DNA from: Sporosarcina psychrophila
Lineage (GTDB): Bacteria; Bacillota; Bacilli; Bacillales_A; Planococcaceae
DNA length: 64,000 nt
Direction: 5' to 3'
Assembly (NCBI RefSeq): GCF_001590685.1
Contig: NZ_CP014616.1
Coordinates: 3,843,001-3,907,000, forward strand
The notes under the pieces are model-generated. The model was not told the DNA's origin and did not search any database. It worked only from the letters and a program-made list of their open reading frames with translations. This document shows positions 42,667 to 52,900 of the stretch, piece by piece (the first letter of the stretch is position 1; each line of letters opens with the position of its first letter). A program made the translations under genes and the position numbers.

Positions 42667-43872
42667 GTGGAAATCAAAAAAACTCTAGTTATTATGTTAA
42701 AAAGGTGCCATAAGAAAACTCCCCATTTCTATATAGGAAAAGCACGCGTCCCCCCAAAAAACATCGAAACGAATGATATGTATCTAGCTACATTGGAGCA
42801 CAGTATATCACTGTTCCACCTAATGGATAATTCAAGCCCTCAAATGATAATGAAAGAAATAATAGCATCTATCATCAAGCTTACACATAGTGATGAAGCA
42901 TTCTTTTGGTTAACGGATGTAAATCATCAAAATAGCTACCTAGCATCTTCTACGAGTAATCCCCATATTGAAACTGGCCTAAAAAAAGAATGGAATACTA
43001 TACGTCTGGAGAATGAACTGTTTGTCAGTAAGATTAACGAGGATTGGTACGGGATGAAAGTCATTAGAACCTCCACTACTATCGGCGTTATTGGCGTTAA
43101 GATTTCCGGTTCAAGTGAGGCTAGAGAAACATTACTCTTCAATCGCCCTTTTGAGTTTTTAGTCGAACTTAGTGAAATAATGCTCGAAAGAATTCATACA
43201 GATTCAATGAAGGAGCAAATGATTGTAAGTAAGGAACAAAATCGTATCTCCAATGAAATCCACGACAGTGTTTCGCAAAGATTGGTCGGTATTGTTTATT
43301 CTCTGCATAGTTTACAAACAAAAAGTAAAAGTATGACAAGTACTGAGTTGAATGATGAATATCAATTTCTTTCACAATCTGCCAACACTACATTAAAGGA
43401 ACTACGGTCGACAATATACGGTCTCAACTCGACGAAGAATGGCGAAAAATCTTTTCAAGTTTGGCTGCAAAACTATTTTGACGAGTACGCACGGTTAAGT
43501 GATATACGAATTGATTATCAGATAACGGGTGATGAAGCTTTACTATCAAGCGAACTAAAACAAGCACTCTATAGAATTATTTGTGAAGCTTGCGGAAATG
43601 CCGTTCGCCATGGCCAGTCCACGGCTATTGAACTCAGATTATCTATACTGGACGAGAAAACTATATTAGAAATTCGCGATAATGGAATCGGAATTAATTC
43701 GCACATATCCGAAGGCCAACAGGAAAAAGGAATCGGTCTTTTCAATATGAGACGTCTTGTAAGTACTTTTGCAGGAACGTTTTTGATAAGTGGATTACAC
43801 GGGATAGGGACAGAAATACAAATCGAAATTCCAACCGCAAAAATACTTGAGAAGGTCCAGGTGAGTGGCTAA
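42667..43872 (+). CDS. soluble GAF-domain sensor histidine kinase, NarL-type partner
   Basis: The 401-residue kinase lacks membrane segments. A GAF-like input domain (about 45-165) precedes a HisKA_3 domain with ISNEIHDSVSQRLVG (phosphorylated His in EIHD) and a HATPase domain (EACGNAVRHG, IRDNGIGI, GIGLFNMRRL). The GTG start follows GAGGAGG. It overlaps the response regulator start by one base and is divergent from the duplicated promoter block, so it may control the surface genes in response to an internal or redox signal (inference). Confidence 0.9.
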   Translation: MEIKKTLVIMLKRCHKKTPHFYIGKARVPPKNIETNDMYLATLEHSISLFHLMDNSSPQMIMKEIIASIIKLTHSDEAFFWLTDVNHQNSYLASSTSNPHIETGLKKEWNTIRLENELFVSKINEDWYGMKVIRTSTTIGVIGVKISGSSEARETLLFNRPFEFLVELSEIMLERIHTDSMKEQMIVSKEQNRISNEIHDSVSQRLVGIVYSLHSLQTKSKSMTSTELNDEYQFLSQSANTTLKELRSTIYGLNSTKNGEKSFQVWLQNYFDEYARLSDIRIDYQITGDEALLSSELKQALYRIICEACGNAVRHGQSTAIELRLSILDEKTILEIRDNGIGINSHISEGQQEKGIGLFNMRRLVSTFAGTFLISGLHGIGTEIQIEIPTAKILEKVQVSG

Positions 43873-44516
43873 TGCAAATTGTTATTGTCGATGATCATCC
43901 ATTAGTAAGAAAAGGATTAACATCTATCCTTACTATAGATGGAGCAATTGAAATCCTAGGTGAAGCAGCAAATAGAAAGGACGCGCTAACTCTATTCCAT
44001 GACACTACACCTGATTTGGCGATAGTGGATCTTCGCTTGGGAAATGAATCCGGTTTGGAATTAATTACAGAAGCGAAACAACAAGGAATAACTTGTAAAT
44101 TCGTTGTGCTAACTTCATCGACGGAAGAGCACGACTTTAAACAGGCAAAAGAAATAGGGGTGGATGGCTATATATTAAAAGAGGCATTACCTGAAGAACT
44201 GATACATGCCCTGGGAGTTATCGGCAGAGGTAGAAAGTATTATGATCCAGGGGTGTTTGATTTGGTGATAAAATCGAAGGAAAGCCCTTTTGAAAATGAT
44301 AGGCATATCGAACAGCTAACACCGAAGGAAAAGGAGATATTACTCGAACTCGGGATGGGCCATTCAAATAAACAAATTTCACAGGCTTTATATATTACAG
44401 AGTTTACTGTAAAAAAACATGTCAGTCAGGTATTAGCAAAGTTAGATCTTGCCGACAGGACAAACGCGGCATTGTATGCCAATGCTAAGGGCTTGGTGGC
44501 GTATAGTGTGAATTGA
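43872..44516 (+). CDS. NarL/LuxR-family response regulator
   Basis: A 214-residue protein with a receiver domain (D-D pair near 8-9, phosphorylated Asp in IVDLRLG, Thr/Ser in LTSS, Lys in LKEALP) and a LuxR-type helix-turn-helix (LTPKEKEILLELGMGHSNKQ, FTVKKHVSQVLAKL). It is coupled to the kinase. Being next to promoter block copy 2 it is the prime candidate for the activator binding the shared palindromes. Confidence 0.9.
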   Translation: MQIVIVDDHPLVRKGLTSILTIDGAIEILGEAANRKDALTLFHDTTPDLAIVDLRLGNESGLELITEAKQQGITCKFVVLTSSTEEHDFKQAKEIGVDGYILKEALPEELIHALGVIGRGRKYYDPGVFDLVIKSKESPFENDRHIEQLTPKEKEILLELGMGHSNKQISQALYITEFTVKKHVSQVLAKLDLADRTNAALYANAKGLVAYSVN

Positions 44517-44567
44517 ATGTTTGTTTAGTGCTAAATATAGTTCTAGTGATTCTATTCTCTATTTGCG

Positions 44568-45050
44568 GAGAGTCGGATGGGATATATGATCGGCAGCGCG
44601 GAGGTTATGATCGGTTGACGAGTTATATGATCGGCAGCCGGGCGATTATGATCGGGTCGCAAGTTATATGATCGGCAGCGCGGCGGTTATGATCGGGTCG
44701 CAGGATATATGATCGGCAGTCCGCCGGTTTTGATTGGTTGGCAGGATATATGATCGGCAGTCCGGCGGTTTTGATTGGTTGGCAGGATATATGATCGGCA
44801 GCCTGGCGGTTTTGATTGGTTGGCGGGATATATGCTCGGTTGAACGGTGGTTATGATTGGTTAGCGGGATATATGATCGGCAGTCCGCCGGTTTTGATTG
44901 ATTGGCAGGATATATGATCGGCAGTCCGCCGGTTTTGATTGGTTTGCAGGATATATGATCGGCAGTCCGCCGGTTTTGATTGGTAGGCCGGATATATGAT
45001 CGGCAGCCCGGCGGTTATGATCGGGTGGCGGGATATATGATTGGCCGCGC
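44568..45050. repeat. large array of the 41-bp repeat family, about 11 units
   Basis: Units like GGATATATGATCGGCAGTCC + GCCGGTTTTGATTGGTTGGCA repeat with exact 41-bp spacing (for example at 44703, 44744 and 44785). Each unit is itself two ~20-bp halves carrying TATGATCGG or TTTGATTGG. The period is not a multiple of three and no ORF crosses the array convincingly. It starts 52 bp after the response-regulator stop. Confidence 0.9.
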
Positions 45051-45054
45051 GACT

Positions 45055-45085
45055 ATTAGACTGGGTGACAGTCACCCAGTCTAAT
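45055..45085. repeat. 31-bp inverted repeat, GTGAC/GTCAC palindrome
   Basis: ATTAGACTGGGTGA and its exact complement flank CAG. It closes the 41-bp array. Related GTGACTGTCAC palindromes occur at 23451-23463 and 32179-32191. It may act as a REP-like element or a terminator; no T-run follows. Confidence 0.8.
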
Positions 45086-45303
45086 CCGAAACGACTCAGA
45101 CAACTAATTTGTTTCATAGCCTTTTATCAAAACAGCTCCGATACCAGATACCCTCCAAGTAGGCCTCAATAATTTATATTTAACCGGGTGAAACTCCTGA
45201 CATGTTTCCTTACACTCTTTGCCAAACAGTTATTTGTTAAATATTGCAAGTCTTTGACACTCTTGAGATAATAGAAAGAAAGCGTTTCTTTTCAGGAAAG
45301 AAG

Positions 45304-46443
45304 GTGATTCTCGTCATACGTGCAATATTAGTCGATGATGAGCAGTTGGCTTTGAAACATTTAGAGAACAAGTTAAATGAATTAGGTACTGTCGAAGTCG
45401 TTAAAACTTTTTCAAATGCACCTAATGTTTTAAAGGAAATGAAGCACCTTGATTTTCAAGTGGCCTTTTTGGATATTGAAATGCCGGGCTTTAGCGGATT
45501 GGATTTAGCTGAACTCATTCAAGAAGGGAAAAAAGATGTATATATTGTCTTTGTGACTGCCTATCGGGATTATGCGATTCAAGCTTTTGAATTGCATTCG
45601 ATTGATTATTTATTGAAGCCTATTATGAAAGAGCGCCTCGAAAAAACAGTGATGCGTCTTCAAGAACAGCTGCTTTTGAGTGATAAATCTTCAGTAAATG
45701 AACGAGATACCTCTCCTTCCCTGAAAATTTTCTGTTTTGATGAGTTTACTGTCTTCAGCCAAGAGGAACCTGTCAAATGGAAAACGGCAAAAGTAAAAGA
45801 ACTGTTTGCTGTTTTCATTACACATCTAAATACGTCTATGAACAGAGACTCTCTTATCGATTTGCTTTGGCCGGAGAGCGAATACCAAAAGGCTAAGATT
45901 CAACTCCATACGTCAATTTCGCATTTGCGTAAAATGTTGGATTCTGTGGGCTACCCAGGCTCGTTAACTTTTTCAGATCAATGCTATGCACTGGAGCTAC
46001 ATGGATTCCAATGCGATGCGATTGAACTGGAGCGGGTATTAGCTGATTATACTGACGTGGATCATGATACTATTCAGGTATTCGAACATGTAGTTCAGCA
46101 ATATAGCGGCGACTATATGGATAAGAACGGCTATGAATGGGCCGCAGCCAAAACACAAAGTATGCGTCAAAAACTGTTGCAGCTTCTCCAAAAGATGATT
46201 GATTATTACTCTAAGAATGAGGAGTTACATAAAAAACAGCATTATTTACAGATTCTGCTCAACTATAATCCATATTCCGAACATGTTTTACAGCAACTTA
46301 TGCACTACCACCTTGACGTTGGGAACCGAGGGGATGCCATTAAGGTGTACCATGACTTCAAGAAACAATTATTGGAGGATCTCGACATTTTACCAGGACG
46401 TGCAACAAATGAACTTTATGAATCGATCCTCGTTATAACGTAA
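45304..46443 (+). CDS. response regulator with receiver, winged helix and BTAD domains
   Basis: The 379-residue protein has a receiver domain (about 5-120, AILVDDEQLA, AFLDIEMPGFSGLDLAE, FVTAYRDYAIQAF), a winged-helix domain (about 148-240, VKELFAVFITHLNTSMNRDS, LHTSISHLRKML) and a BTAD (SARP-like) C-terminus (about 250-375). I take GTG 45304, six bases after AGGA; the frame is open to 45244 without a ribosome site. It converges with the big hybrid kinase gene, whose LytS-like output module matches the LytR-like receiver, so they are probable partners. Confidence 0.85.
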   Translation: MILVIRAILVDDEQLALKHLENKLNELGTVEVVKTFSNAPNVLKEMKHLDFQVAFLDIEMPGFSGLDLAELIQEGKKDVYIVFVTAYRDYAIQAFELHSIDYLLKPIMKERLEKTVMRLQEQLLLSDKSSVNERDTSPSLKIFCFDEFTVFSQEEPVKWKTAKVKELFAVFITHLNTSMNRDSLIDLLWPESEYQKAKIQLHTSISHLRKMLDSVGYPGSLTFSDQCYALELHGFQCDAIELERVLADYTDVDHDTIQVFEHVVQQYSGDYMDKNGYEWAAAKTQSMRQKLLQLLQKMIDYYSKNEELHKKQHYLQILLNYNPYSEHVLQQLMHYHLDVGNRGDAIKVYHDFKKQLLEDLDILPGRATNELYESILVIT

Positions 46444-46451
46444 TCAAACAG

Positions 46452-46487
46452 AAAACGCCAACTGCCTGAATTGGCAGCGGCGTTTTT
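46452..46487. terminator. bidirectional terminator between BTAD regulator and hybrid kinase
   Basis: AAAACGCC with CTGCC pairs with GGCAG and GGCGTTTTT; both strands carry a run of T or A at the edge. Confidence 0.75.
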
Positions 46488-46493
46488 CGTGTG

Positions 46494-49400
46494 TTATTCT
46501 TTTTTGGGAACGATAAATGTAACGGTCGTTCCCCTATTTAGTACACTGGTTATGTCAATTCCACTTCCGAATTGCTGTTTGAGCCGTTTGTCTGTATTAA
46601 GCAAGCCTATTCCTCGTTGTTCTTCTGTATGGTAGTTTAGCAGACTCTTCAATTTCTCTTCGGGTATTCCTACTCCATCGTCCATTATTATAATTTCTAT
46701 AAAGTCCTTCTGTTCTAGCACTCTTATTTGGACAGTCCCGCCTTCTGGTCGTTTTAAGACACCATGTTGAATGGCATTTTCTACGATTGTTTGAATCGAA
46801 AGCGGTGGAATTTGAATAGCCGGTATCCCACGCATCTCCCATTCTACATTCAATCGATCCCCAAAACGTTCTTGTTCAATGAACAGATAGGAACGAACGA
46901 GCTCTAATTCTGTCTCTAGTTGGATCACTTGATTTAAATTATGGCTTGCGAAACTAGCACGCAAATAATTCCCGAACTTATCTAGCAACTCCACCATTTT
47001 GGGTGGATCAATCTCGCTAAGTGCCGCTATCGTATTTAACGTATTGAATAAGAAATGAGGCTGAATTTGTGCCTGCAGCCACGCAGCCTCCATTCGTACT
47101 CGTTCGCCAATCGATGTTTTCAAATCGGTTAAGGCCTTTACGCGTGTCACCAATTCAAGTTTTTCTACGGGTTTAGTAACATAATCACTGGCTCCGCAAT
47201 GAAAACCGGTTTGAATATCCTCTAATTGACTACGGGCTGTCAACAGTAAAATAGGAAGTTCCGAAATCGGAAAGCGTTCCCTTATTTTTTGTGTCAACTC
47301 GTAACCAGACATATTTGGCATCATTACATCCGATATAACGAGATCCCATCTTCCTTTGTCCAATAAAACCAATGCTTCTTTTCCACTTGTACATGTAACA
47401 ACATCGAATTGTTCAGCTACCAACATTCGCCCGACAATCGCTAAGTTAAGCGGATCATCATCTACCACTAATATGCATGGCAATTCTTCTTTCATAAACT
47501 GGTCCGTGGTCTTCTGATCCCCGCTAGCTATCTCCGGTATAACCTGTCGTATAGACTCGTTAGTAGCGATTCTCTTTTGTTGCGAGGCAATCTGCAATGT
47601 GAAAGTGAACGTAGACCCTTTTCCCACAGTCGATTTGACATTAATCGATCCTCCATGCAATTTAACTAACTGATCGCAAATACTCAGTCCCAGTCCAATT
47701 CCGCCTGCAAATGCTGTTATCTTGGGGTCTGCTTGCTCGTATGGCTGAAAAACAGATTTCATTGTTTCTTCATCTATACCGATACCAGTATCACGCACAT
47801 GAATAACAGCCATGTCGTTCTGGGTTTCTGCAGAAACGATGATTTCTCCCTCATTTGTAAACTTCACCGCATTATGAACTAAATTAAATAGTATTTGAAA
47901 AAGACGATTTTCATCAGCTTCTACCTTCGGAAATGTCTCAAGCCCCGTTTGCCTAAATGTAATGTTTTTCCCTTCCTTCAAAAATTGGAGCATATCAAAT
48001 ACACCCGATACAACTGATGAGAGGTCCACTTCTTTAACTTGTAATCTAATGCCATTTTCCTTCAGTTTAGTAATATCAAGAAGATCATTCAGAATCATTG
48101 ACATACGCCTACCTACAGACATCAGAATTTGTAAGTTTTCCTTGTTTTCTTCAGTCAAGTTATCCTTTTCACTGTCATAAATCGTTTGGGTAATATTCAT
48201 GATTCCGTGTAGAGGGTTTCTTAATTCATGAGATGTATTCGCTAGAAAGTCATCTTTTCTTTTGACTTCTTTTTGTAATTTCACAGTCAGTTCCTTACTT
48301 TCATCTGTTGCTTGGAAAAAACGTTTGAACCAATAGATTGCAAAAAGAATAACACCAATGATGATTTCAAATGGGTAGTAGGGTAATGTCGAAAAAGCAT
48401 GATTTTTAATCCATCCCCATAAAATACTGGAGGCAATGCTAATCGTCGCAAGTAGAAAGTAGATTGCGTAAGCCTTGCCTTGCGCTACCACTTTACTCAA
48501 AGTGAAAGGAATAATCGCCGGTATAAAGAACATAATAACCCTAAACAATGGAGCGATCATCATCTTATAATCTAGTAACACACATATGACAAATAACAGA
48601 TACAAAACTGTAAGCGCCTTGAACGGAATAGATATCCTTGTTTTATGAATTGAATTTTCCATCAGTATCTGTTTGAAAAATTGCAACATAAAAAAAACAC
48701 TGCTTGCATATGAAAGATAAAGCAGCTTCACCCACCACGTCCAACTAATCGCCGGAAACAAATAAAGCAATAGTTTATCATCATCTATGAGAATCGAAAT
48801 CGCAGCACAAAGGAACGTAAGCGAAAGAAAAACTAATTCCTTCTTTCTTCCAAATAAAAGAAAGATGACTAGTGTATAAACGCTGTGCATTAGCAGAATG
48901 ACTACTGATGTAAATTGCATTAAATAAGAAACTAGTTGACTTTTTTTAATGGCAGATGATGTTCCAAATTTAATCGTTTTGGTGATGCCTGCTGGATAGA
49001 CGGGGTTATAGTTCGAAACATGTATTAGTAAATCAATCTCTGTTTCATAGCTTTCCAGACTCACTTCAACTGGTCGAAAATCAGATTTTGCTGATTCGGA
49101 ATCTTCACCTACACGTCCCAGTTCCATTACTTTTTCTCCATTTATAAATACAGTAGCATTCGACCTTATTTCTTTTATATACAGACTGAACAACTGTTTT
49201 TGTTCATCCAGTAGAATACGCAGACGATAGGTCCCATATTCATATGATGATTTTTCATCCTCAGGTATTATTTTTCTCCAATCTCCGGGAACCGTTATCC
49301 CTATTTTTTCATCGTCCGCTAAGTGCTTCTCCAAGCTCCCCGGTTCAATCAATTGATTGTTATAAAAATCCCACTCGCCATTTAGCGTAATTACCCTTTT

Positions 49401-49550
49401 ATCTGTTAACTCAATATCCCGAAGGTCAAGTATCCCTTTTTCAGCGTAAGGATAATCCGCTGTCAAATTGTAATAAATCCATAAAAACCGGAAACTGATA
49501 AGTATAAGTACAAAAATACCAACGACAACAATCATCTTTTTCTTATTCAT
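46494..49550 (-). CDS. giant hybrid sensor kinase: 7TM sensor, HisKA, receiver, LytS-type kinase
   Basis: This 1018-residue protein has in order: an N-terminal membrane segment, an extracellular beta-rich domain (about 45-190, LNGEWDFYNNQL, ITVPGDW) and seven membrane segments (about 200-400) as in 7TMR-DISM sensors. HisKA with LANTSHELRNPLHG and a HATPase (about 425-660) follow, then a receiver (about 695-815, Asp in VISDVMMPNMSG), and a second kinase module with QIQPHFLFNTLNTIAAL and its own HATPase (about 820-1018, IVENAIQHG, DDGVGIP). ATG 49550 lacks a ribosome site and overlaps the stop of a 17-codon leader ORF. Confidence 0.85.
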   Translation of the reverse strand: MNKKKMIVVVGIFVLILISFRFLWIYYNLTADYPYAEKGILDLRDIELTDKRVITLNGEWDFYNNQLIEPGSLEKHLADDEKIGITVPGDWRKIIPEDEKSSYEYGTYRLRILLDEQKQLFSLYIKEIRSNATVFINGEKVMELGRVGEDSESAKSDFRPVEVSLESYETEIDLLIHVSNYNPVYPAGITKTIKFGTSSAIKKSQLVSYLMQFTSVVILLMHSVYTLVIFLLFGRKKELVFLSLTFLCAAISILIDDDKLLLYLFPAISWTWWVKLLYLSYASSVFFMLQFFKQILMENSIHKTRISIPFKALTVLYLLFVICVLLDYKMMIAPLFRVIMFFIPAIIPFTLSKVVAQGKAYAIYFLLATISIASSILWGWIKNHAFSTLPYYPFEIIIGVILFAIYWFKRFFQATDESKELTVKLQKEVKRKDDFLANTSHELRNPLHGIMNITQTIYDSEKDNLTEENKENLQILMSVGRRMSMILNDLLDITKLKENGIRLQVKEVDLSSVVSGVFDMLQFLKEGKNITFRQTGLETFPKVEADENRLFQILFNLVHNAVKFTNEGEIIVSAETQNDMAVIHVRDTGIGIDEETMKSVFQPYEQADPKITAFAGGIGLGLSICDQLVKLHGGSINVKSTVGKGSTFTFTLQIASQQKRIATNESIRQVIPEIASGDQKTTDQFMKEELPCILVVDDDPLNLAIVGRMLVAEQFDVVTCTSGKEALVLLDKGRWDLVISDVMMPNMSGYELTQKIRERFPISELPILLLTARSQLEDIQTGFHCGASDYVTKPVEKLELVTRVKALTDLKTSIGERVRMEAAWLQAQIQPHFLFNTLNTIAALSEIDPPKMVELLDKFGNYLRASFASHNLNQVIQLETELELVRSYLFIEQERFGDRLNVEWEMRGIPAIQIPPLSIQTIVENAIQHGVLKRPEGGTVQIRVLEQKDFIEIIIMDDGVGIPEEKLKSLLNYHTEEQRGIGLLNTDKRLKQQFGSGIDITSVLNRGTTVTFIVPKKE

Positions 49551-49596
49551 GACAATTGTCTTCGCTGTTTGACAGGTCAATCCCTTTTTTATTCAT
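49543..49596 (-). CDS. 17-codon leader ORF coupled to the hybrid kinase
   Basis: ATG 49596 has TAGGAGA seven bases upstream, the only good ribosome site in the region. The ORF reads MNKKGIDLSNSEDNCHE and stops at TAA 49543-49545, overlapping the kinase start codon (sequence ATGAATAA) by 8 bp. Kinase translation probably depends on ribosomes terminating here. Whether the peptide has a function is unknown. Confidence 0.5.
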   Translation of the reverse strand: MNKKGIDLSNSEDNCHE

Positions 49597-49654
49597 CTCT
49601 ATTTCTCCTATCCATTCATCTTAAATGGGTTTTAGATACACCCATTTCTTACTG

Positions 49655-49921
49655 TTATCCATTCATGCTTGGCTTATATTCGCAGTACGTATTTCCAGTA
49701 GTCCCCTTAGCATCGAACATTGCTAAAACTGCATACTCGATTAACAGCTTTGGATCCGTGGATATACGCTAGCCCCAATGCTTATACTTGCATTGATTTG
49801 GTGTTTTTCAATTATGAATGGCTTATTGAATAAATTCATGATCAATTGTAATAGGTCATTAGTATGTAATTCAATTTCACTTCTATCATACGTCAACGTT
49901 CTTAAAGAACTCTTTATACTC
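49655..49921 (-). pseudogene. C-terminal relic of a GGDEF (diguanylate cyclase) domain protein
   Basis: On the minus strand LLQLIMNLFNKPFIIEKHQI and NASISIGASVYPR match the second half of a GGDEF domain (the SIGxAxYP motif). After one frameshift, LIEYAVLAMFDAKGTTGNTY and CEYKPSMNG complete the usual AD-AMY-AK-GN-Y-Y ending. The GG(D/E)EF active-site half is missing. It lies directly upstream of the kinase leader. Confidence 0.85.
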
Positions 49922-49937
49922 TCTCAAAAAAAGAAAA

Positions 49938-49976
49938 AAGCAAAACCAGCAGCTAAACAGCTAACTGGTTTTGCTT
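49938..49976 (-). terminator. terminator of the adhesin gene
   Basis: AAGCAAAACCAG and CTGGTTTTGCTT form a 12-bp stem around a loop that contains a second small inverted repeat AGCT; a T-rich run follows on the minus strand. Confidence 0.8.
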
Positions 49977-49988
49977 GTCATTATTGTG

Positions 49989-52900
49989 TCATGAAAATTC
50001 AATTGGTGTTTTTTTTGATTTTTTTCTTCTCAATACCATCCAAGCTCCGAGAAGAATCATTCCAATACCGGCTGCCATTGAGCCAATTGGGAAGGCTTCA
50101 CCCGTTTGTGGTAACTTTTCACTTGGAATCACTAGATTGGGGTTACTTGGATTGCTTGGATTGCTTAGATTACTTGGATTGCTCGGGTTGCTTGGGTTGC
50201 TTGGGTTACCCGGTATACCTGGATTCTCTTGTTCAACCGGTTCGCTTGGTTCAACCGGATTGCCTGGTTCACTTGGTTTGCCTGGTTCACTCGGTTTGCC
50301 TGGTTCACTTGGTTTGCCTGGTTCACTTGGTTTGCCTGGTTCGCTTGGTTTGCCTGGTTCACTCGGTTTGCCTGGTTCGCTTGGTTTGCTTGGTTCACTT
50401 GGTTTGCCTGGTTCGCCTGGTTTGCTTGGTTCACTTGGTTTGCCTGGGTCGACCGGTGGATAATACGGATTATATTTATTTGTTTTAATTACCTGTACCG
50501 TAACTGTCTGACCTTTAATAATTTCAAATTTTACTGGTGTAGTATCTAGAATATAATTAGTTGGAGCTTTTGTCTCGATAAACTGGTAGTTACCCGGTTT
50601 TAAATTATCTACAACTAGTTTACCATCTTTATCCGTCGTTAAATCTTCTTTCAACGTGTTGCCTTCTGCATCTAGCAGTTTAAAGACTGCACCTGTAAGT
50701 GTTCCATTCCCATTATGTTCGGGACGCTTTGTAAGTTCAACTGAGCCTGTTGATAATTCGTTATAGGCTTCTACTGTTTCTACAGCAGTTGGTCCTAGGA
50801 CAATTGTAAATTTGATTGGCGTTGCATTCAGCTTATAACCGAATAGTGCTTTCGTTTCTACAAACTGATAGTTACCCGGTTTTAAGTCTTCTACAACAAC
50901 TTTACCAGTTTGATCTGTTACCAATCCTTCTCTGAGCATTTTGCCTTCTGCATCTAGCAATTCAAATTCCACATCTGTTAAAATCGCACCGTCATTGTCT
51001 TTATCGTACTTCGTCAACTCAACTGAGCCTGGAATGATTGTGTTCGGGATTTCCAATCCGCGTGCTACAGTTTGACCTTTGTCAATCGTGAATTCGATTG
51101 GCGTTTCATCTAGTACATAACCAAAAGGTGCTTTGGTTTCAACAAATTGATAATTACCTGGTTTCAAGTCGTTTACAACCAATTTCCCATCAGTATTCGT
51201 TGATAGGTTTTCTTGGAGGATCTCACCTTTTTCGTCTAGCAATTTAAACTCTGCACCAACCAAAGTTACTTCTTTGTTCGCACTATCTACTTTAACTAAT
51301 TCCACGGAACCTGGCGTCAAATTATTGTTCGTTGAAATTTTGAGAATCTTTGATTGGCCTTTGGTAATCGTAAACTTAACTGGCGTAGCATCTAAGTCAT
51401 AGCCGAATGGTGCTTTTGTTTCGACAAACTGATACTTGCCTGGTTTCAAGTTATCTACAACAATTTTACCTTCTTTATTCGTTTTTAAGCCTTTTTGAAT
51501 CGTCTTGCCACTTGCATTTTGCAGTTTGAATACCGCGCCTTCTAATATAGTTGTCGGGTCTTCATTGTCGACCTTTGTTAATTCTACAGAGCCCGTTTTC
51601 AATTCGTTTTCTGCTTTGACTTTTACTAGTTTTACATCAGCTGTTGTTTTACTTTTTTTGATTGTAAACGTGATTGGCGTTTCATCTAACACATAACCGA
51701 ATGGTGCTTTCGTTTCTACAAATTGGTAGCTACCCGGTTTCAAGTCAGTAACAAGTAACTTACCATTTTTATCAGTTTTCAATGCTGATTGGAGTACTTT
51801 CCCATCTGCATCTTGCAGTGCAAATTCTGCACCTTTCACTACCAATTTAGCGTTATCTTTATCGACTTTCTTTAATTCAACTGAACCTGTCACCAATTTA
51901 TTTGGAGCATTGAATGAAGTTGTAACTGAAGTCTCTCCAGTTTCAATATTGAATTTTATTGGTTGTTGATTTAGTTGATAGTATGCAGGTGCTTTTGTTT
52001 CAACGAACTGATAAGCTCCTGGTTTTAAGTTAAGAACGGTGATTTTACCGTTTTTATCCGTTGATAGTCCGTCTTGTATTTTATTTCCTGTTGCATCTTG
52101 TAATTCAAAGATTGCACCTTTCAATGTTGTTTCGGAATTGTCCTCGTCAACTTTTGTGAGGACCACAGAACCTAAGATCATTTCATTCCTTGCCGTCAAT
52201 TCAAGAATTGTATTTTGGGACGGTGCGATCTTGAATGGAATTGGTGTCTGATCTAGCTTATAACCGAATGGAGCTTTCGTTTCAACAAACTGATAGCTGC
52301 CTGGGTTCAAACCGTTTTTAGTGATTTTTCCGTCGCTACCTGTTGTCAAACCTTGTTCAAGCACTTTTCCAGTTGCATCTTGCAACTCAAATACTGCATT
52401 TCCAAGTGTGATTTTCGAGTTATCCTTGTCGACCTTCTTAAGTTCGACTGCCCCTTTGATAATATTATTTTTTACCTGGTCTAATTTAACAACCTCAAGT
52501 TGGTTCTCTCCGATTGTAAACGGAATCGGCGTATTATCTACTAAATAACCATTCGGAGCAATTCGCTCGATAAATTGATAATCACCTGGATCCAAACCTT
52601 CTTTATAGATGATTCCCATTTCATCAGTAGGCAGTAAGCCGATTGTCTTGAATTGATCTCCAACTAGTTGTTTCAATTCAAAGTTAGCTCCTTCTAACTT
52701 CTTTAAAGGATCCTCGCTATCTACCTTCTCTAATTGCACAGCTCGCACAATTTTTTTATTCGTAACAGTTTCATCGTTCCCTACTTTTTCTACATCTCCA
52801 TCGACGAATGCCTTATCAATTGTAATCGACATCACTTCTTTATTTTTAAGGTATCCTTCAGGAGCTTCAGTTTCTACCAAGAGGTACTTACCCCAGAGTA

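Noticed and set aside
44568..45050. CRISPR array
   Set aside because: The 41-bp units are conserved along their whole length, so no unique spacers exist, and no cas genes are nearby.
50165..50549. Leu/Gly-rich, Phe/Trp-rich and Asn/Gln-rich ORFs
   Set aside because: They are shadows of the proline-rich repeats in the adhesin gene.
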